Source of the DNA: JAODBJ01 sp963782465
GTDB lineage: Bacteria > Actinomycetota > Acidimicrobiia > IMCC26256 > PALSA-610
NCBI GenBank assembly: GCA_963782465.1
Contig: CAWAJR010000007.1
Span: 124,001 to 188,000, forward strand
Direction of reading: 5' to 3'
DNA length: 64,000 nucleotides
Shown: positions 49,758 to 58,656 of the stretch, piece by piece
How positions within the stretch are numbered: position 1 is the first letter of the stretch
Layout of the letters: each line of letters opens with the position of its first letter
Position numbers and translations under genes: made by a program
Notes under the pieces: model-generated
The model's database searches: none
Seen by the model: only the letters and a program-made list of their open reading frames with translations
Told to the model about the DNA's origin: nothing

Positions 49758-50930
49758 ATGGCGCTCGTGGCACCGGCGGCGACGGGCAGTGAGCGCGACC
49801 AGAGGTTGGGGTGTTACGTCCACATCCCGTTCTGCGCGCACCGTTGCGACTACTGCGATTTCGCGACGTGGACGGATCGGGCCCACCTCATCGACCGTTA
49901 CGTCGACGCGTGCGTCGAGGACCTGCGCCGCCGGGTCGCGAACGGGCAGCGGGCGGCGACGTCGGTGTTCTTCGGTGGCGGTACGCCTTCGCTGCTCGAC
50001 GCCGGTTTGCTCGTACGCATCCTCGACGCGATCCCGCGCACCGCCGGCTGTGAAGTAACGGTCGAGTGCAACCCCGACTCGGTCGATGCCGCGAAGTTCG
50101 GCACGTACGTCCGCGCCGGCGTGAACCGATGCTCGTTCGGCGTGCAGTCGATGCGCCCTCACGTGCTCGCGGCGCTCGGGCGAACGCACGCCCCGGCCAA
50201 CGTGCAGCGCGCGGTCACGCTCGCGCGCGCCGCCGGCATCGAGCGCATCAACGTCGATCTCATCTACGGCACTCCGGGCGAGACGCTCGACGACTGGCGC
50301 GCGACGCTCGACGCGGCGATCGCGCTGGGTACCGACCATGTCAGCGCGTACGCGCTCACCGTCGAACCGGCGACGCCGCTCGGCCGGGCGGTCGCGTCCG
50401 GGGCGCGGCCGGCACCCGACGACGACGACCAGGCCGACAAGTACGTCCTCGCCGATCGCGTCCTCGGCGATGCCGGTCTCGAGTGGTACGAGGTCTCGAA
50501 CTGGGCGCGACCGGGGCACGAGTGCCGCCACAACCAGTGCTATTGGGACGGCACCGAGTACGTCGCGATCGGCGCCGCGGGCCACGGGTTCACCGGCGGG
50601 CGACGGTGGTGGAACGCCCGTACCCCCGAGCGGTACATCGAGCGGATCGAGCGGGGGAGCGACGCCGTGACGGGCGACGAGGTGCTCGACGGCCCGGCCC
50701 GGGCCGAGGAGGCGTTCGGGCTGGCGCTGCGCACCCGGGCCGGGGCGGCCGTCGCCCCCGGCGCGGCGGCCACCGTCGACGCGCTGGCGGAGATCGGCCT
50801 GGTCGTCGCCGGTGCGGACCGGGTCACCCTGACCCCGCACGGTCGCCTGCTCGCGACCGACGTGACCGCCCGGCTTCTCCTCGCCGGTGGCGCGGCGGCG
50901 CCCGATGCGGTTAGCACTCGGTACCATTGA
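49758..50930 (+). CDS. hemW: Radical SAM haem chaperone HemW (coproporphyrinogen-III-oxidase-like)
   Basis: This 390-residue radical SAM protein has Cys26, Cys30 and Cys33 in CAHRCDYC and the HemW-specific RHNQCYWDGTEYVAIGAAGHG. HemW binds haem and is not an oxidase. ATG 49758 is used; the region 49791-49800 (GAGCGCGACC) matches a word in the proB and ybeY junction repeats. The last codons and the stop lie inside a CIRCE element that controls the following hrcA, so the two genes are tightly packed. Confidence 0.93.
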   Translation: MALVAPAATGSERDQRLGCYVHIPFCAHRCDYCDFATWTDRAHLIDRYVDACVEDLRRRVANGQRAATSVFFGGGTPSLLDAGLLVRILDAIPRTAGCEVTVECNPDSVDAAKFGTYVRAGVNRCSFGVQSMRPHVLAALGRTHAPANVQRAVTLARAAGIERINVDLIYGTPGETLDDWRATLDAAIALGTDHVSAYALTVEPATPLGRAVASGARPAPDDDDQADKYVLADRVLGDAGLEWYEVSNWARPGHECRHNQCYWDGTEYVAIGAAGHGFTGGRRWWNARTPERYIERIERGSDAVTGDEVLDGPARAEEAFGLALRTRAGAAVAPGAAATVDALAEIGLVVAGADRVTLTPHGRLLATDVTARLLLAGGAAAPDAVSTRYH

Positions 50931-50937
50931 GTGCCAA
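50911..50937 (+). promoter_or_regulatory. CIRCE heat-shock operator
   Basis: TTAGCACTC, a 9-nt spacer and GAGTGCCAA match the CIRCE consensus (TTAGCACTC-N9-GAGTGCTAA) with one mismatch. It starts within hemW and covers its stop codon, 64 nt before hrcA. HrcA is expected to bind here and repress hrcA-dnaJ, releasing on heat shock. Confidence 0.93.
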
Positions 50938-51000
50938 CGAGGGCGGTCGAGGGCAACCGATGCACGTGGACAACCGGCGCAACGTTGGGATGGGAACCGA

Positions 51001-52058
51001 GTGAGCGGCACTGCGAGCGGTGCCCCGAGCGGTACCGAAGGCCTCGACGAGCGGAAGGCGGCGATCCTCAAGGCGATCGTCGAGCAGTACGTCGAGCACG
51101 CGCAGCCGGTCGGGTCGCAGGCGGTGAACCAGACCGCGGAATTGACCGTTTCCGCCGCGACGATCCGCAACGAGATGAGCGTCCTCGAACGCGAGGGGTA
51201 CATCGCGCAGCCTCACACCTCGGCCGGTCGTATCCCGACCGACCTCGGCTACCGCTACTACGTCGACAATCTCGCCGGACCGTCGCAGCTCGCGCCGGCG
51301 GAGCGACGCCGGATCGCCGAGTTCTTCACCACCACGACCCGTGTGATGGACGAACTCCTTCTCCAGACCAGCCAGCTGCTGGCCCGGGTCAGCGCGCACG
51401 CCGCCGTCGTCGTCGGCCCCCAACCTGATGCGGCGCTGGTGCGCGCGGTGCACCTCGTGCAACTGCAACCACGCTTGGTGCTCGTGGTGGTCGTGTGCTC
51501 CAACGGTGCGGTCGAGAAGGAACCGATCGCGCTCGAAACCGACGTCGACGAAACCGACGTCGCGGTGGCCGGGACGCGCCTCGCCGCGCTCCTCGAGAAC
51601 GCGACGCTCGCCGACCTCCCAGCGCCCGAACGCGACCTCCACCGCCCCGAGGACGACGCCGACAAACTCGTCGACGCCGCGTGTGACGCGCTGCGTGCCC
51701 GCGTGCACTTGCACGGTGGCGAACCGCTGTACGTCGGAGGCGTGAGCCGGCTCGCGGCCGAGCAGTTCGCGTTCGCCGACGCCGCGAGCGCGGCGCGCCT
51801 GCTCGAGCTGCTCGAGCAGCACGTCGTGTTGTCGACGTTGCTGCGCGAACTGCTCGGCGCCGGGATCACCGTCCGCATCGGGTCGGAGAACGAACGGGTC
51901 GACCTGCGCGAGTGCTCCCTCGTGCTCGCGCCTTACCTGGTGGAAGGCCACCTGGCGGGTACCGTCGGGATCTTGGCCCCACGCGCATGGACTACCGCCG
52001 GGCGCAAGCCGCCGTGCACACGGTGTCGCAGTTGCTCGGCCGCCAACTCTCACAGTGA
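51001..52058 (+). CDS. hrcA: Heat-inducible transcription repressor HrcA, frameshifted near the C-terminus
   Basis: The winged-helix N-terminus (AATIRNEMSVLEREGYIAQP, then HTSAGRIPTDLGYRYYV) binds CIRCE; a GAF-like dimerisation domain follows. Near 51975 the text reads GILAPRAW in the starting frame. One added G (making GGGCCC) gives GILGPTRMDYRRAQAAVHTV and a proper stop at 52056-52058, for 352 residues. The uncorrected frame runs without a stop into dnaJ. GTG 51001 is used. A real HrcA-DnaJ fusion is very unlikely. Confidence 0.92.
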
Positions 52059-52065
52059 TGTCGCG

Positions 52066-53202
52066 GTGACCACGGACTACTACGAACTGCTCGGTGTCTC
52101 GTCGTCGGCGACCGAGGACGAGATCAAGAAGGCCTACCGCCGGCTCGCGCGCCAGCACCACCCCGACGCGAACCCCGACGACCCGGAGGCCGAGGCGCGG
52201 TTCAAGGAAGTGAGCATCGCCTACGAGACGTTGCGCGACCCCGAACGCCGCCGCCGCTACGACATGTTCGGTCCGGACGGGGCGGCCGCGGGCGCCGGCG
52301 CCGGACCGTTCGGGCAGGGCGGTTTCGACGCCGGCCAGTTCGGGCTGAACGACCTGTTCGACGCGTTCTTCGGCGGCGACGCGTTCGGCCGCACCCGCGG
52401 CTCTGCCGGCCCCGTTCCCGGCCCCGACGTCGAGACGAAGATCGAGCTCACACTCGAAGATGTGGTGTTCGGTGCGAAGAAGAGCGTCGACCTGCACCTG
52501 CCGGTCACGTGCGAGACCTGCGACGGTTCGGGCTGCGCGCCGGGAACGCATTCCTCCACCTGCCCGACCTGCAACGGAAGTGGCGAGGTCCGCCAGGTGC
52601 GCCGGTCGTTGCTCGGCCAGGTCGTCACCGCGGGCCCGTGCCACCAGTGCGAGGGCACCGGCTCGATCATCCCGTCGCCGTGCGCGACGTGCAACGGCGC
52701 CGGTCGGGTCATGGGCGATCGTCAGATCGAGCTCGACGTGCCGGCCGGCATCGATTCGGGGCAACGGCTGCGGCTCGCGGGCCGGGGCGCGGCGGCGCCG
52801 CGCGGCGGCCCCGCCGGCGACCTCTACGTGTCGGTCCGCATCGCGCCCCACCCCGAGTTCGAGCGGCGGGGAGACGACCTGCACCGGATGTTGCGGATCG
52901 CGATGACCCAGGCCGCGCTCGGCACCCGGTTCACGCTCGACACCTTCGACGGGCCGGAGGAACTCCCGGTGCCACCCGGGACCCAGCACGGCCGGGTGTT
53001 CCGCCTGCGCGGGCACGGCGTGCCGTCGTTGCGAACCGGCCGGCGCGGCGACCTTCTCGTGGAGGTCGCGGTCGAGATCCCGGCGAAACTGTCGGGTGAG
53101 GAGGCCGAGCTCCTCACGCAGTTCGCGGAGTTACGCGGGGAGGAAGTCGCGCCCGCGAAGGACCACGGGTTCTTCTCGCGTATCCGCTCCGCGTTCCAGT
53201 AG
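52066..53202 (+). CDS. dnaJ: Molecular chaperone DnaJ
   Basis: This 378-residue Hsp40 has a J domain with HPD (QHHPDAN) and a G/F-rich linker. Four zinc-binding motifs follow (CETCDGSG, CPTCNGSG, CHQCEGTG, CATCNGAG), then the two beta-barrel substrate domains. It stimulates DnaK. GTG 52066 follows hrcA by 7 nt, and rsmE starts inside its stop codon, so hrcA-dnaJ-rsmE form a CIRCE-controlled operon. Confidence 0.97.
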   Translation: MTTDYYELLGVSSSATEDEIKKAYRRLARQHHPDANPDDPEAEARFKEVSIAYETLRDPERRRRYDMFGPDGAAAGAGAGPFGQGGFDAGQFGLNDLFDAFFGGDAFGRTRGSAGPVPGPDVETKIELTLEDVVFGAKKSVDLHLPVTCETCDGSGCAPGTHSSTCPTCNGSGEVRQVRRSLLGQVVTAGPCHQCEGTGSIIPSPCATCNGAGRVMGDRQIELDVPAGIDSGQRLRLAGRGAAAPRGGPAGDLYVSVRIAPHPEFERRGDDLHRMLRIAMTQAALGTRFTLDTFDGPEELPVPPGTQHGRVFRLRGHGVPSLRTGRRGDLLVEVAVEIPAKLSGEEAELLTQFAELRGEEVAPAKDHGFFSRIRSAFQ

Positions 53203-53957
53203 TGCCCGGGCCGGTCTTCGGCTGGGCGGCGTCGACCGCGGCGGTGGCGCACGTGTTCGTCGAGGCCTGCGACGACACCTGTTCGATCACCGGCGCCGAC
53301 GGCCATCACCTGCAGCGGGCCCGGCGCCTGCGCACCGGAGAGGTCGTGACCGCCGCCGACGGCACCGGCGCCTGGCGCTCGTACGCGATCGACGCGGTGG
53401 GGCCGGGGGTGCTGCACCTCACGGCCACCGCCCCGGCACGCCGCGAGCCGGAGGTGACGCCGCAGATCTCGGTGGCCGTCGCGCTCACGAAGGGCGGGGC
53501 ACTCGACGACGTCGTGGCCGGGTGCACCGAGCTCGGGGTGCACGCGATCGAGCCGGTTCGCACGTCGCGTTCGGTCGTACGCTGGGACGCCGATCGGGCG
53601 CGGCGCGCCGTCGAACGCTGGCGTGGGATCGCCCGGGAAGCCGCGATGCAGTCACGCCGGGCCCGGGTGCCGGAGGTCACCGAGGTTCGCGACCTCGCGG
53701 CGCTGGCCGGCCGCCCCGGCCTCCTCGTCGCCGACCGTTCGGGGGCGGCGGCGAGCGCCGTCGAGCTGCCCGGCTCGGGCCGCTGGACGGTGCTGGTCGG
53801 CCCCGAAGGCGGCCTTTCGGACGACGACCTCGGCGCCGTCCACCACGCCCCGCGCGTTCGCGCCGGACACTTCATCCTGCGAGCCGCGACGGCGCCTCTC
53901 GCCGTGGTCGCGGCGTTGACCCTCCGGACGACCACTGTGCCTGAAGTCGTGAATTGA
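53202..53957 (+). CDS. rsmE: 16S rRNA (uracil-1498-N3)-methyltransferase
   Basis: This 251-residue SPOUT-family methyltransferase has an N-terminal PUA-like domain (HHLQRARRLRTGEVVTAADG). The SAM-binding trefoil knot is visible as VLVGPEGGLSDDDL near 200, with LILRAATA-like text as HFILRAATAPL. GTG 53202 overlaps the dnaJ stop by one base. It modifies the ribosome decoding region. Confidence 0.95.
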   Translation: MPGPVFGWAASTAAVAHVFVEACDDTCSITGADGHHLQRARRLRTGEVVTAADGTGAWRSYAIDAVGPGVLHLTATAPARREPEVTPQISVAVALTKGGALDDVVAGCTELGVHAIEPVRTSRSVVRWDADRARRAVERWRGIAREAAMQSRRARVPEVTEVRDLAALAGRPGLLVADRSGAAASAVELPGSGRWTVLVGPEGGLSDDDLGAVHHAPRVRAGHFILRAATAPLAVVAALTLRTTTVPEVVN

Positions 53958-54063
53958 GGATGCGGTGTTTCCTGTGGGGATGCGAGGAAGCATGACTTTC
54001 ACGGAGCGTGCTGGTACGCTCCCGCCGGAAGTCACATGGGCGCTGGGGGTTAGGGAGCACTTG

Positions 54064-54627
54064 GTGGCTACGGGTGTGCGAGTCGGCGAACGTCTGAGGG
54101 CCATTCGTCGGCAAAAAGGTCTGTCACTGCACGATGTCGAGGCGCGCTCGAACCTCGAATTCAAGGCGTCGGTGCTCGGGGCGTACGAACGGGGCGAGCG
54201 GGCGATCTCGGTCCCCCGCCTGCTGCGGCTGTCGGAGATCTACGAGGTCCCGTCCGACCAGCTGCTGCCGCGCGAACTCGCCGACGGCAGCGAGATCAGC
54301 CTGGTCGACCCGGGCGGCGTGGCCACGCCGGTCGACCTCAACGCCGGGTTCACCATCGACCTCGTCCGGCTGCACGAACTCGACGACCCCGACGCCCAGA
54401 TCCTGTCGAGGTACGCGACGACGATCCAGCTCGAACGGCAGGACTTCAACGGGCGGCTGTTGACCATCCGCCGCGACGACCTGCGCATCCTCGCGGCGGT
54501 GCTCGGCCGGTCGATCGACGAGCTCGGCGCCCGCTTCGAGCAGCTCGGTTTGCGGGCCGGCCTCAACTCGGCGATGAGCCCCGGTTTGAACGCCAACGCG
54601 AACGCCGGCGCGAACGCCACCAGCTGA
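54064..54627 (+). CDS. BldD-like transcription regulator with c-di-GMP-binding signature
   Basis: This protein of about 187 residues has an XRE helix-turn-helix at about 3-65 (RVGERLRAIRRQKGLSLHDV) and a BldD-type C-terminal domain. That domain carries RQD, eight residues, then RRDD, matching the RxD-x8-RxxD motif by which BldD binds c-di-GMP. Start GTG 54064 (GGGAG upstream) is chosen over in-frame ATGs at 53965 and 53980. The C-terminus is an Asn/Ala-rich tail. A GGAGCGT/ACGCTCC inverted repeat lies upstream at 54003-54022. In Streptomyces BldD represses developmental genes; the role here is likely wide but unknown. Confidence 0.9.
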   Translation: MATGVRVGERLRAIRRQKGLSLHDVEARSNLEFKASVLGAYERGERAISVPRLLRLSEIYEVPSDQLLPRELADGSEISLVDPGGVATPVDLNAGFTIDLVRLHELDDPDAQILSRYATTIQLERQDFNGRLLTIRRDDLRILAAVLGRSIDELGARFEQLGLRAGLNSAMSPGLNANANAGANATS

Positions 54628-54664
54628 TCGTTCGCGCAGCCGCGGGCGGTACTCTGGTCCGGCA

Positions 54665-55642
54665 TTGGCCTCCTCTTCCGCGTCCGCGCAGGTCAAGATC
54701 CTGGTCCCCGGCAACCACCTCATGGTGGGCCTGCTCGGCCAACGCGATGAGTTGTTGCGCCTGATCGAAGCCGCGTTCCCGGTGCAGATCCACGTGCGGG
54801 GGAACGAGATCACGATCACCGGCGACGAGGCGGAAGCCGATCGCGTCGGGCGGTTGTTCGAAGAGCTGGTCGTGCTGCTCGAACAAGGCCATGAAATCGA
54901 CCGTGAAGGACTGGGTCGTTCCATCAACATGTTGAAAGCCGATCAGCGGCCGACCGAGGTGCTCGCGACCGAAGTCGTTCGGGGCCGGAAGACGATCCGG
55001 CCGAAAACGTCGGGCCAGAAGCAATACGTCGACGCGGTCGTGAACAACACCATCACCTTCGTCGTCGGCCCTGCCGGTACCGGCAAGAGCTATCTCGCCG
55101 TCGCGCTCGCGGTGCAGGCCCTCCAAGCGCGCGAAGTCAACCGCATCATCCTCACGCGCCCCGCGGTCGAAGCGGGGGAACGGCTCGGGTTCCTGCCCGG
55201 CGACATGCTCGCCAAGGTCGACCCGTACCTGCGCCCGCTCTACGACGCGCTCTACGACATGCTCGATCCGGAGTCGGTCGCGCGCTTGATGGAGCGGGGC
55301 ACCATCGAGGTGGCGCCGCTCGCGTACATGCGTGGCCGCACCCTCAACGATTCGTTCATCATTCTCGACGAGGCGCAGAACACCACGCCCGAGCAGATGA
55401 AGATGTTCCTCACCCGGCTCGGGTTCGGTTCGAAGGCGGTCGTCACCGGCGACGTCACCCAGATCGACCTGCCCGAAGGGCGCGGCCGGTCGGGGTTGTT
55501 GCAGGTGCGGGCCGTTCTCGACGGTATCGACGGGCTGCAGTTCGTCGAGCTCGGTTCGAGTGATGTGGTGCGGCACCGCATCGTGCAGGACATCGTCGAC
55601 GCGTACGAGCGGCACGATCCGCCGCCCGCGCCACGCCGGTGA
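54665..55642 (+). CDS. phoH: PhoH-family ATPase
   Basis: This 325-residue P-loop protein has Walker A GPAGTGKS (about 135-142) and DEAQN in the Walker B region. A KH-like N-terminal segment precedes the ATPase (about 10-95). PhoH proteins work with YbeY in RNA metabolism. TTG 54665 is used, lying 9 nt after TACTCT. ybeY, a CNNM transporter gene and era follow in the usual order. Confidence 0.93.
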   Translation: MASSSASAQVKILVPGNHLMVGLLGQRDELLRLIEAAFPVQIHVRGNEITITGDEAEADRVGRLFEELVVLLEQGHEIDREGLGRSINMLKADQRPTEVLATEVVRGRKTIRPKTSGQKQYVDAVVNNTITFVVGPAGTGKSYLAVALAVQALQAREVNRIILTRPAVEAGERLGFLPGDMLAKVDPYLRPLYDALYDMLDPESVARLMERGTIEVAPLAYMRGRTLNDSFIILDEAQNTTPEQMKMFLTRLGFGSKAVVTGDVTQIDLPEGRGRSGLLQVRAVLDGIDGLQFVELGSSDVVRHRIVQDIVDAYERHDPPPAPRR

Positions 55643-55645
55643 CAG

Positions 55646-55720
55646 GAGCGGCGAGCGCAGCGAGCGCGACCATGACACTCGAGCGGCGAGCGCAGCGAGC
55701 AGCGCGACCATGACACTCGA
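55646..55720. repeat. Duplicated ybeY start region
   Basis: The sequence GAGCGGCGAGCGCAGCGAGC ending GCGACCATGACACTCGA occurs twice, with 35-bp spacing and a 3-nt insertion in the second copy. Both copies include an ATG in a similar context, at 55672 and 55710, so only the second leads into ybeY. The GAGCGCAGCGAGC word echoes the obg-proB repeats. Confidence 0.85.
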
Positions 55721-56238
55721 CGAAGACGACGAAGGCGCGGTGTTCGGTGCCAACGAGCAAACCGACGTCGACATCGACGTCGTTCGTTACGTGCGTCTTG
55801 CCCGGCTCGTGCTGGAAGCCGAACGGATCGCGCTCGATGCCGAGATGAGCCTTTTGTTCGTCGACGAGGCGACCATCGCCGAGTTGAACGAGCGGTTCCT
55901 CGGGTACCCGGCCCGACCGATGTCCTCTCGTTCCCGATGGACGACGAACTCCCGCCCGGCGGCCGCCAACCCGACCAGGGTGGGCGGGGCCCGGTTCACC
56001 GTCCGACCCGGGTGAACCGCCGTCGGTGCTCGGCGACGTCGTCGTGTGCCCGGTCGTTGCCCTGCGCCAAGCCCGTGAGCGGGGCGCGACCCTCGACGAA
56101 GAGATGTCGTTGCTCGTCGTGCACGGGGTGTTGCACCTGTTGAATTACGACCACGCCGAACCCGAAGAGACCGCGCTGATGCGCCGGCGCGAACAAGAAT
56201 TGCTGGCAAAGTTCCGCGAGGCCGAAGAGAGATCATGA
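55710..56238 (+). CDS. ybeY: Endoribonuclease YbeY, with two apparent base losses
   Basis: YbeY is a metallo-RNase needed for 16S rRNA 3' maturation. The zinc motif HGVLHLLNYDH appears near the C-terminus. Three frames must be joined. One G restored near 55912 (CCCGGGCCCG) turns GYPARPM into GYPGPTDVLSFPMDD, the canonical motif. A second base near 56000 links to DPGEPPSVLGDVVVCPV. The repaired protein is about 176 residues. ATG 55710 is used. It overlaps the CNNM gene by four bases. Confidence 0.9.
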
Positions 56239-57509
56239 GTGGTACCGCGATAGCGATCGCCGTGATCGCGGTGCTGTTCGCGCTGGCGGCGGTACTCGCC
56301 GTCGCCGAAACCGGCTTCTTGCGCATGAACCGCGTGCGCGCGCTCACGCTCGAGGAAGAGGGCAAGAAGGGCGCCGGCCGCCTGGTGCGGATGCTCGAAA
56401 CACCGGAGCGCACCGTCAATTCCGTCACGCTGATGGCGCTCGCGTGCCAGGTGATCACGGCCAACCTGCTCGGCATCCTCATCGGTGCGAAGGCGGGCGT
56501 GGTCTACCTCGTGATCGGCGTGTTCCTCAACGTCGTGGTGTTCTTCATGTTCGGTGAGGCGGCGCCGAAGACTTGGGCGGTGCAACACGCCGACGAGGCG
56601 GCGCTACGTACGTCGGGGTTCTTGTGGTTCCTCACCAACTTGCCGCCGCTGCGATGGCTCGTGCGGGTGTTGCTCGGCATCGTGAACGTCGTGCTGCCCG
56701 GACGGGGTTTGCGGTCCGGGCCGTTCGTGACCGAGAACGAGATCCGCCAGATGGCCGACGTCGCCGCGGAAGAGGAGGCGATCGAGACCGAAGAGCGCGA
56801 ATTGATCCACTCGATCTTCGAATTCGGCGACACGGTCGTGCGCGAGGTCATGCGGCCGCGTCCCGACCTCGTCGCAGTACCCGTCGAGGCCACCGTCGAC
56901 GAAGCGATCGACGCGTCGATCGACGCCGGGTTTTCACGCCTTCCGGCTTACGAGGACACCGTCGACAACGTCGTCGGCCTCATCTTGTTGAAGGACCTCG
57001 CCGCGCTCGCCGCCGCGGGCAACGGCAACGAGCCGGTGAGCAACGCGTTGCGCACCGCGCATTTCGTGCCCGAGTCGAAACGGGTCGCCGAGTTGATGCG
57101 CGAGATGCAACGCGAGAAGTTCCACATGGCGATCGTCGTCGACGAGTACGGAGGTACCGCCGGCGTCGTGACGATGGAAGACCTGCTCGAGGAGATCGTC
57201 GGCGAGATCACCGACGAGTACGACATCGAGGAACCGCAACTCGAACGCCTCGCCGACGGCACCTTGCGCGCGCCGGGCCGCACCCCGATCGACGACGTGA
57301 ACGAGGAGCTCGACGCCGACCTTCCCCACGAGGAGTGGGACACCGTCGGCGGCCTCGTGTTCTCGACGCTCGGCCACGTACCGACCGAGGGGGAGTGCCT
57401 CACCTTCGGTGGGTTCGAGTTCTGCACCGAACGGGTGCAGGGCCAACGCATCGTGTCGGTGCTCGTGAAACCGGCGCCGAAAACCGCCGACAAACCCGCA
57501 GTGGTTTGA
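56235..57509 (+). CDS. CNNM/CorC-family transporter (hemolysin-related)
   Basis: This 424-residue membrane protein has an N-terminal CNNM domain with about four helices (AIAIAVIAVLFALAAVLAVA at the start). A CBS pair lies from about 195 to 320 (VMRPRPDLVAVPVEATVDEA), followed by a CorC/HlyC C-terminal domain. Relatives handle magnesium or cobalt efflux. ATGA couples it to ybeY; era follows 67 nt later. Confidence 0.92.
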   Translation: MSGTAIAIAVIAVLFALAAVLAVAETGFLRMNRVRALTLEEEGKKGAGRLVRMLETPERTVNSVTLMALACQVITANLLGILIGAKAGVVYLVIGVFLNVVVFFMFGEAAPKTWAVQHADEAALRTSGFLWFLTNLPPLRWLVRVLLGIVNVVLPGRGLRSGPFVTENEIRQMADVAAEEEAIETEERELIHSIFEFGDTVVREVMRPRPDLVAVPVEATVDEAIDASIDAGFSRLPAYEDTVDNVVGLILLKDLAALAAAGNGNEPVSNALRTAHFVPESKRVAELMREMQREKFHMAIVVDEYGGTAGVVTMEDLLEEIVGEITDEYDIEEPQLERLADGTLRAPGRTPIDDVNEELDADLPHEEWDTVGGLVFSTLGHVPTEGECLTFGGFEFCTERVQGQRIVSVLVKPAPKTADKPAVV

Positions 57510-57576
57510 TCAGCGCAACCGCGACAAGCCGGCCGCGCGCTTCGCTGCGGGTTGTGCCGTCACCTGGAGGCTGTGC

Positions 57577-58491
57577 GTGACGGAGCAGGGGAGCCCGGAG
57601 CCGTACAAGAGCGGGTTCGTGTCGCTCGTCGGCCGGCCGAACGTCGGCAAGTCGACGCTGGTCAACCAGTTGGTCGGGCGCAAGGTGTCGATCGTCTCGA
57701 ACCGCCCGCAAACGACTCGCAGCCAGATCCGCGGCGTACGCACCACACCGACGAGCCAGCTCGTCTTCCTCGACACGCCCGGCATCCACAAACCGCGGAC
57801 GTTGCTCGGCGAACGGTCGAACGACCGGGCGCTCGCGACGCTGGCCGAGGTCGACGTCGTCTGCCTCCTCGTGGAGGCGAACGCCGAACTGGGTCGCGGC
57901 GACCACTACATCGCCGAACTGGTGCAGCAGGTGCGCACGCCGAAGGTGCTCGTCGTGAACAAGACGGATCTCGCGAACTCCGCCCGGGTGCTCGAGCATC
58001 TGGCGCGCGCGTCGTCCGAATTCGGGGAGTTCGACGCGTACGTCCCCCTCTCGGCCGCGACCGGGGAAGGTGTCGACGCGCTGGTCGCCGAACTCGAAGC
58101 CCGTATGGAACCCGGCCCGCACTATTACCCCGAGGGGGTTGTGAGCGATCAGCCCGAACCGGTCCTGGCCGCCGAGTTGGTGCGCGAGAAGCTGCTGGCG
58201 GTCGCGCGCGAGGAGGTTCCGCACTCGATCGCGGTCACGACCGACGAGTTCGAGGAACGCGAAGGCCGCGACGGTCCGGTCCTGGCGTTCCATGTCGTGA
58301 TCCGTGTTGAGCGCGCCTCGCAGCGTGGCATTGTGATCGGCAAGGGCGGTGCCGTGCTCAAAGAGGCCGGTACCGCGGCCCGGCGTGAGCTCGAAGCGCT
58401 GCTCGGCGTGCGCGTCTACCTGGAGACCAAGGTGAAAGTCGACCCCGACTGGCAACGGCGCGCCCATGCCCTCGATCGGCTCGGCCTGTGA
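57577..58491 (+). CDS. era: GTPase Era
   Basis: This 304-residue GTPase checks 16S rRNA 3' ends during 30S assembly. G1 GRPNVGKST (about 19-27), G3 DTPG (about 66-69), G4 NKTD (about 128-131) and a KH domain with GIVIGKGGAVLKEAG in the C-terminal third are present. GTG 57577 has GGAGG 7 nt upstream. It closes the phoH-ybeY-cnnm-era block, whose products all act on ribosome or RNA maturation except CNNM. Confidence 0.97.
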   Translation: MTEQGSPEPYKSGFVSLVGRPNVGKSTLVNQLVGRKVSIVSNRPQTTRSQIRGVRTTPTSQLVFLDTPGIHKPRTLLGERSNDRALATLAEVDVVCLLVEANAELGRGDHYIAELVQQVRTPKVLVVNKTDLANSARVLEHLARASSEFGEFDAYVPLSAATGEGVDALVAELEARMEPGPHYYPEGVVSDQPEPVLAAELVREKLLAVAREEVPHSIAVTTDEFEEREGRDGPVLAFHVVIRVERASQRGIVIGKGGAVLKEAGTAARRELEALLGVRVYLETKVKVDPDWQRRAHALDRLGL

Positions 58492-58656
58492 GCAGCCTCC
58501 GGAGCGGCGCCGGTGTCACCTGCACAAACGCGCATGCTCGGCGCAAATGACAGAGTTGCGATGCGCCGAAGGTGCGGCTGTAGAGTCCCACGCGGTTTGG
58601 CTGTGCTTGCACGTACGCAGGTTCCACGTCCGCACTGTCCCGGACAGGAAGGGCAC

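Noticed and set aside
48039..51203. A 1054-codon open frame antisense to the sigma/anti-sigma/hemW genes
   Set aside because: Antisense to clear genes with radical SAM and sigma motifs; composition is shadow-like.
51001..53202. A natural HrcA-DnaJ fusion protein
   Set aside because: One restored base gives the normal HrcA C-terminus and stop, followed by a proper dnaJ start 8 nt further on.
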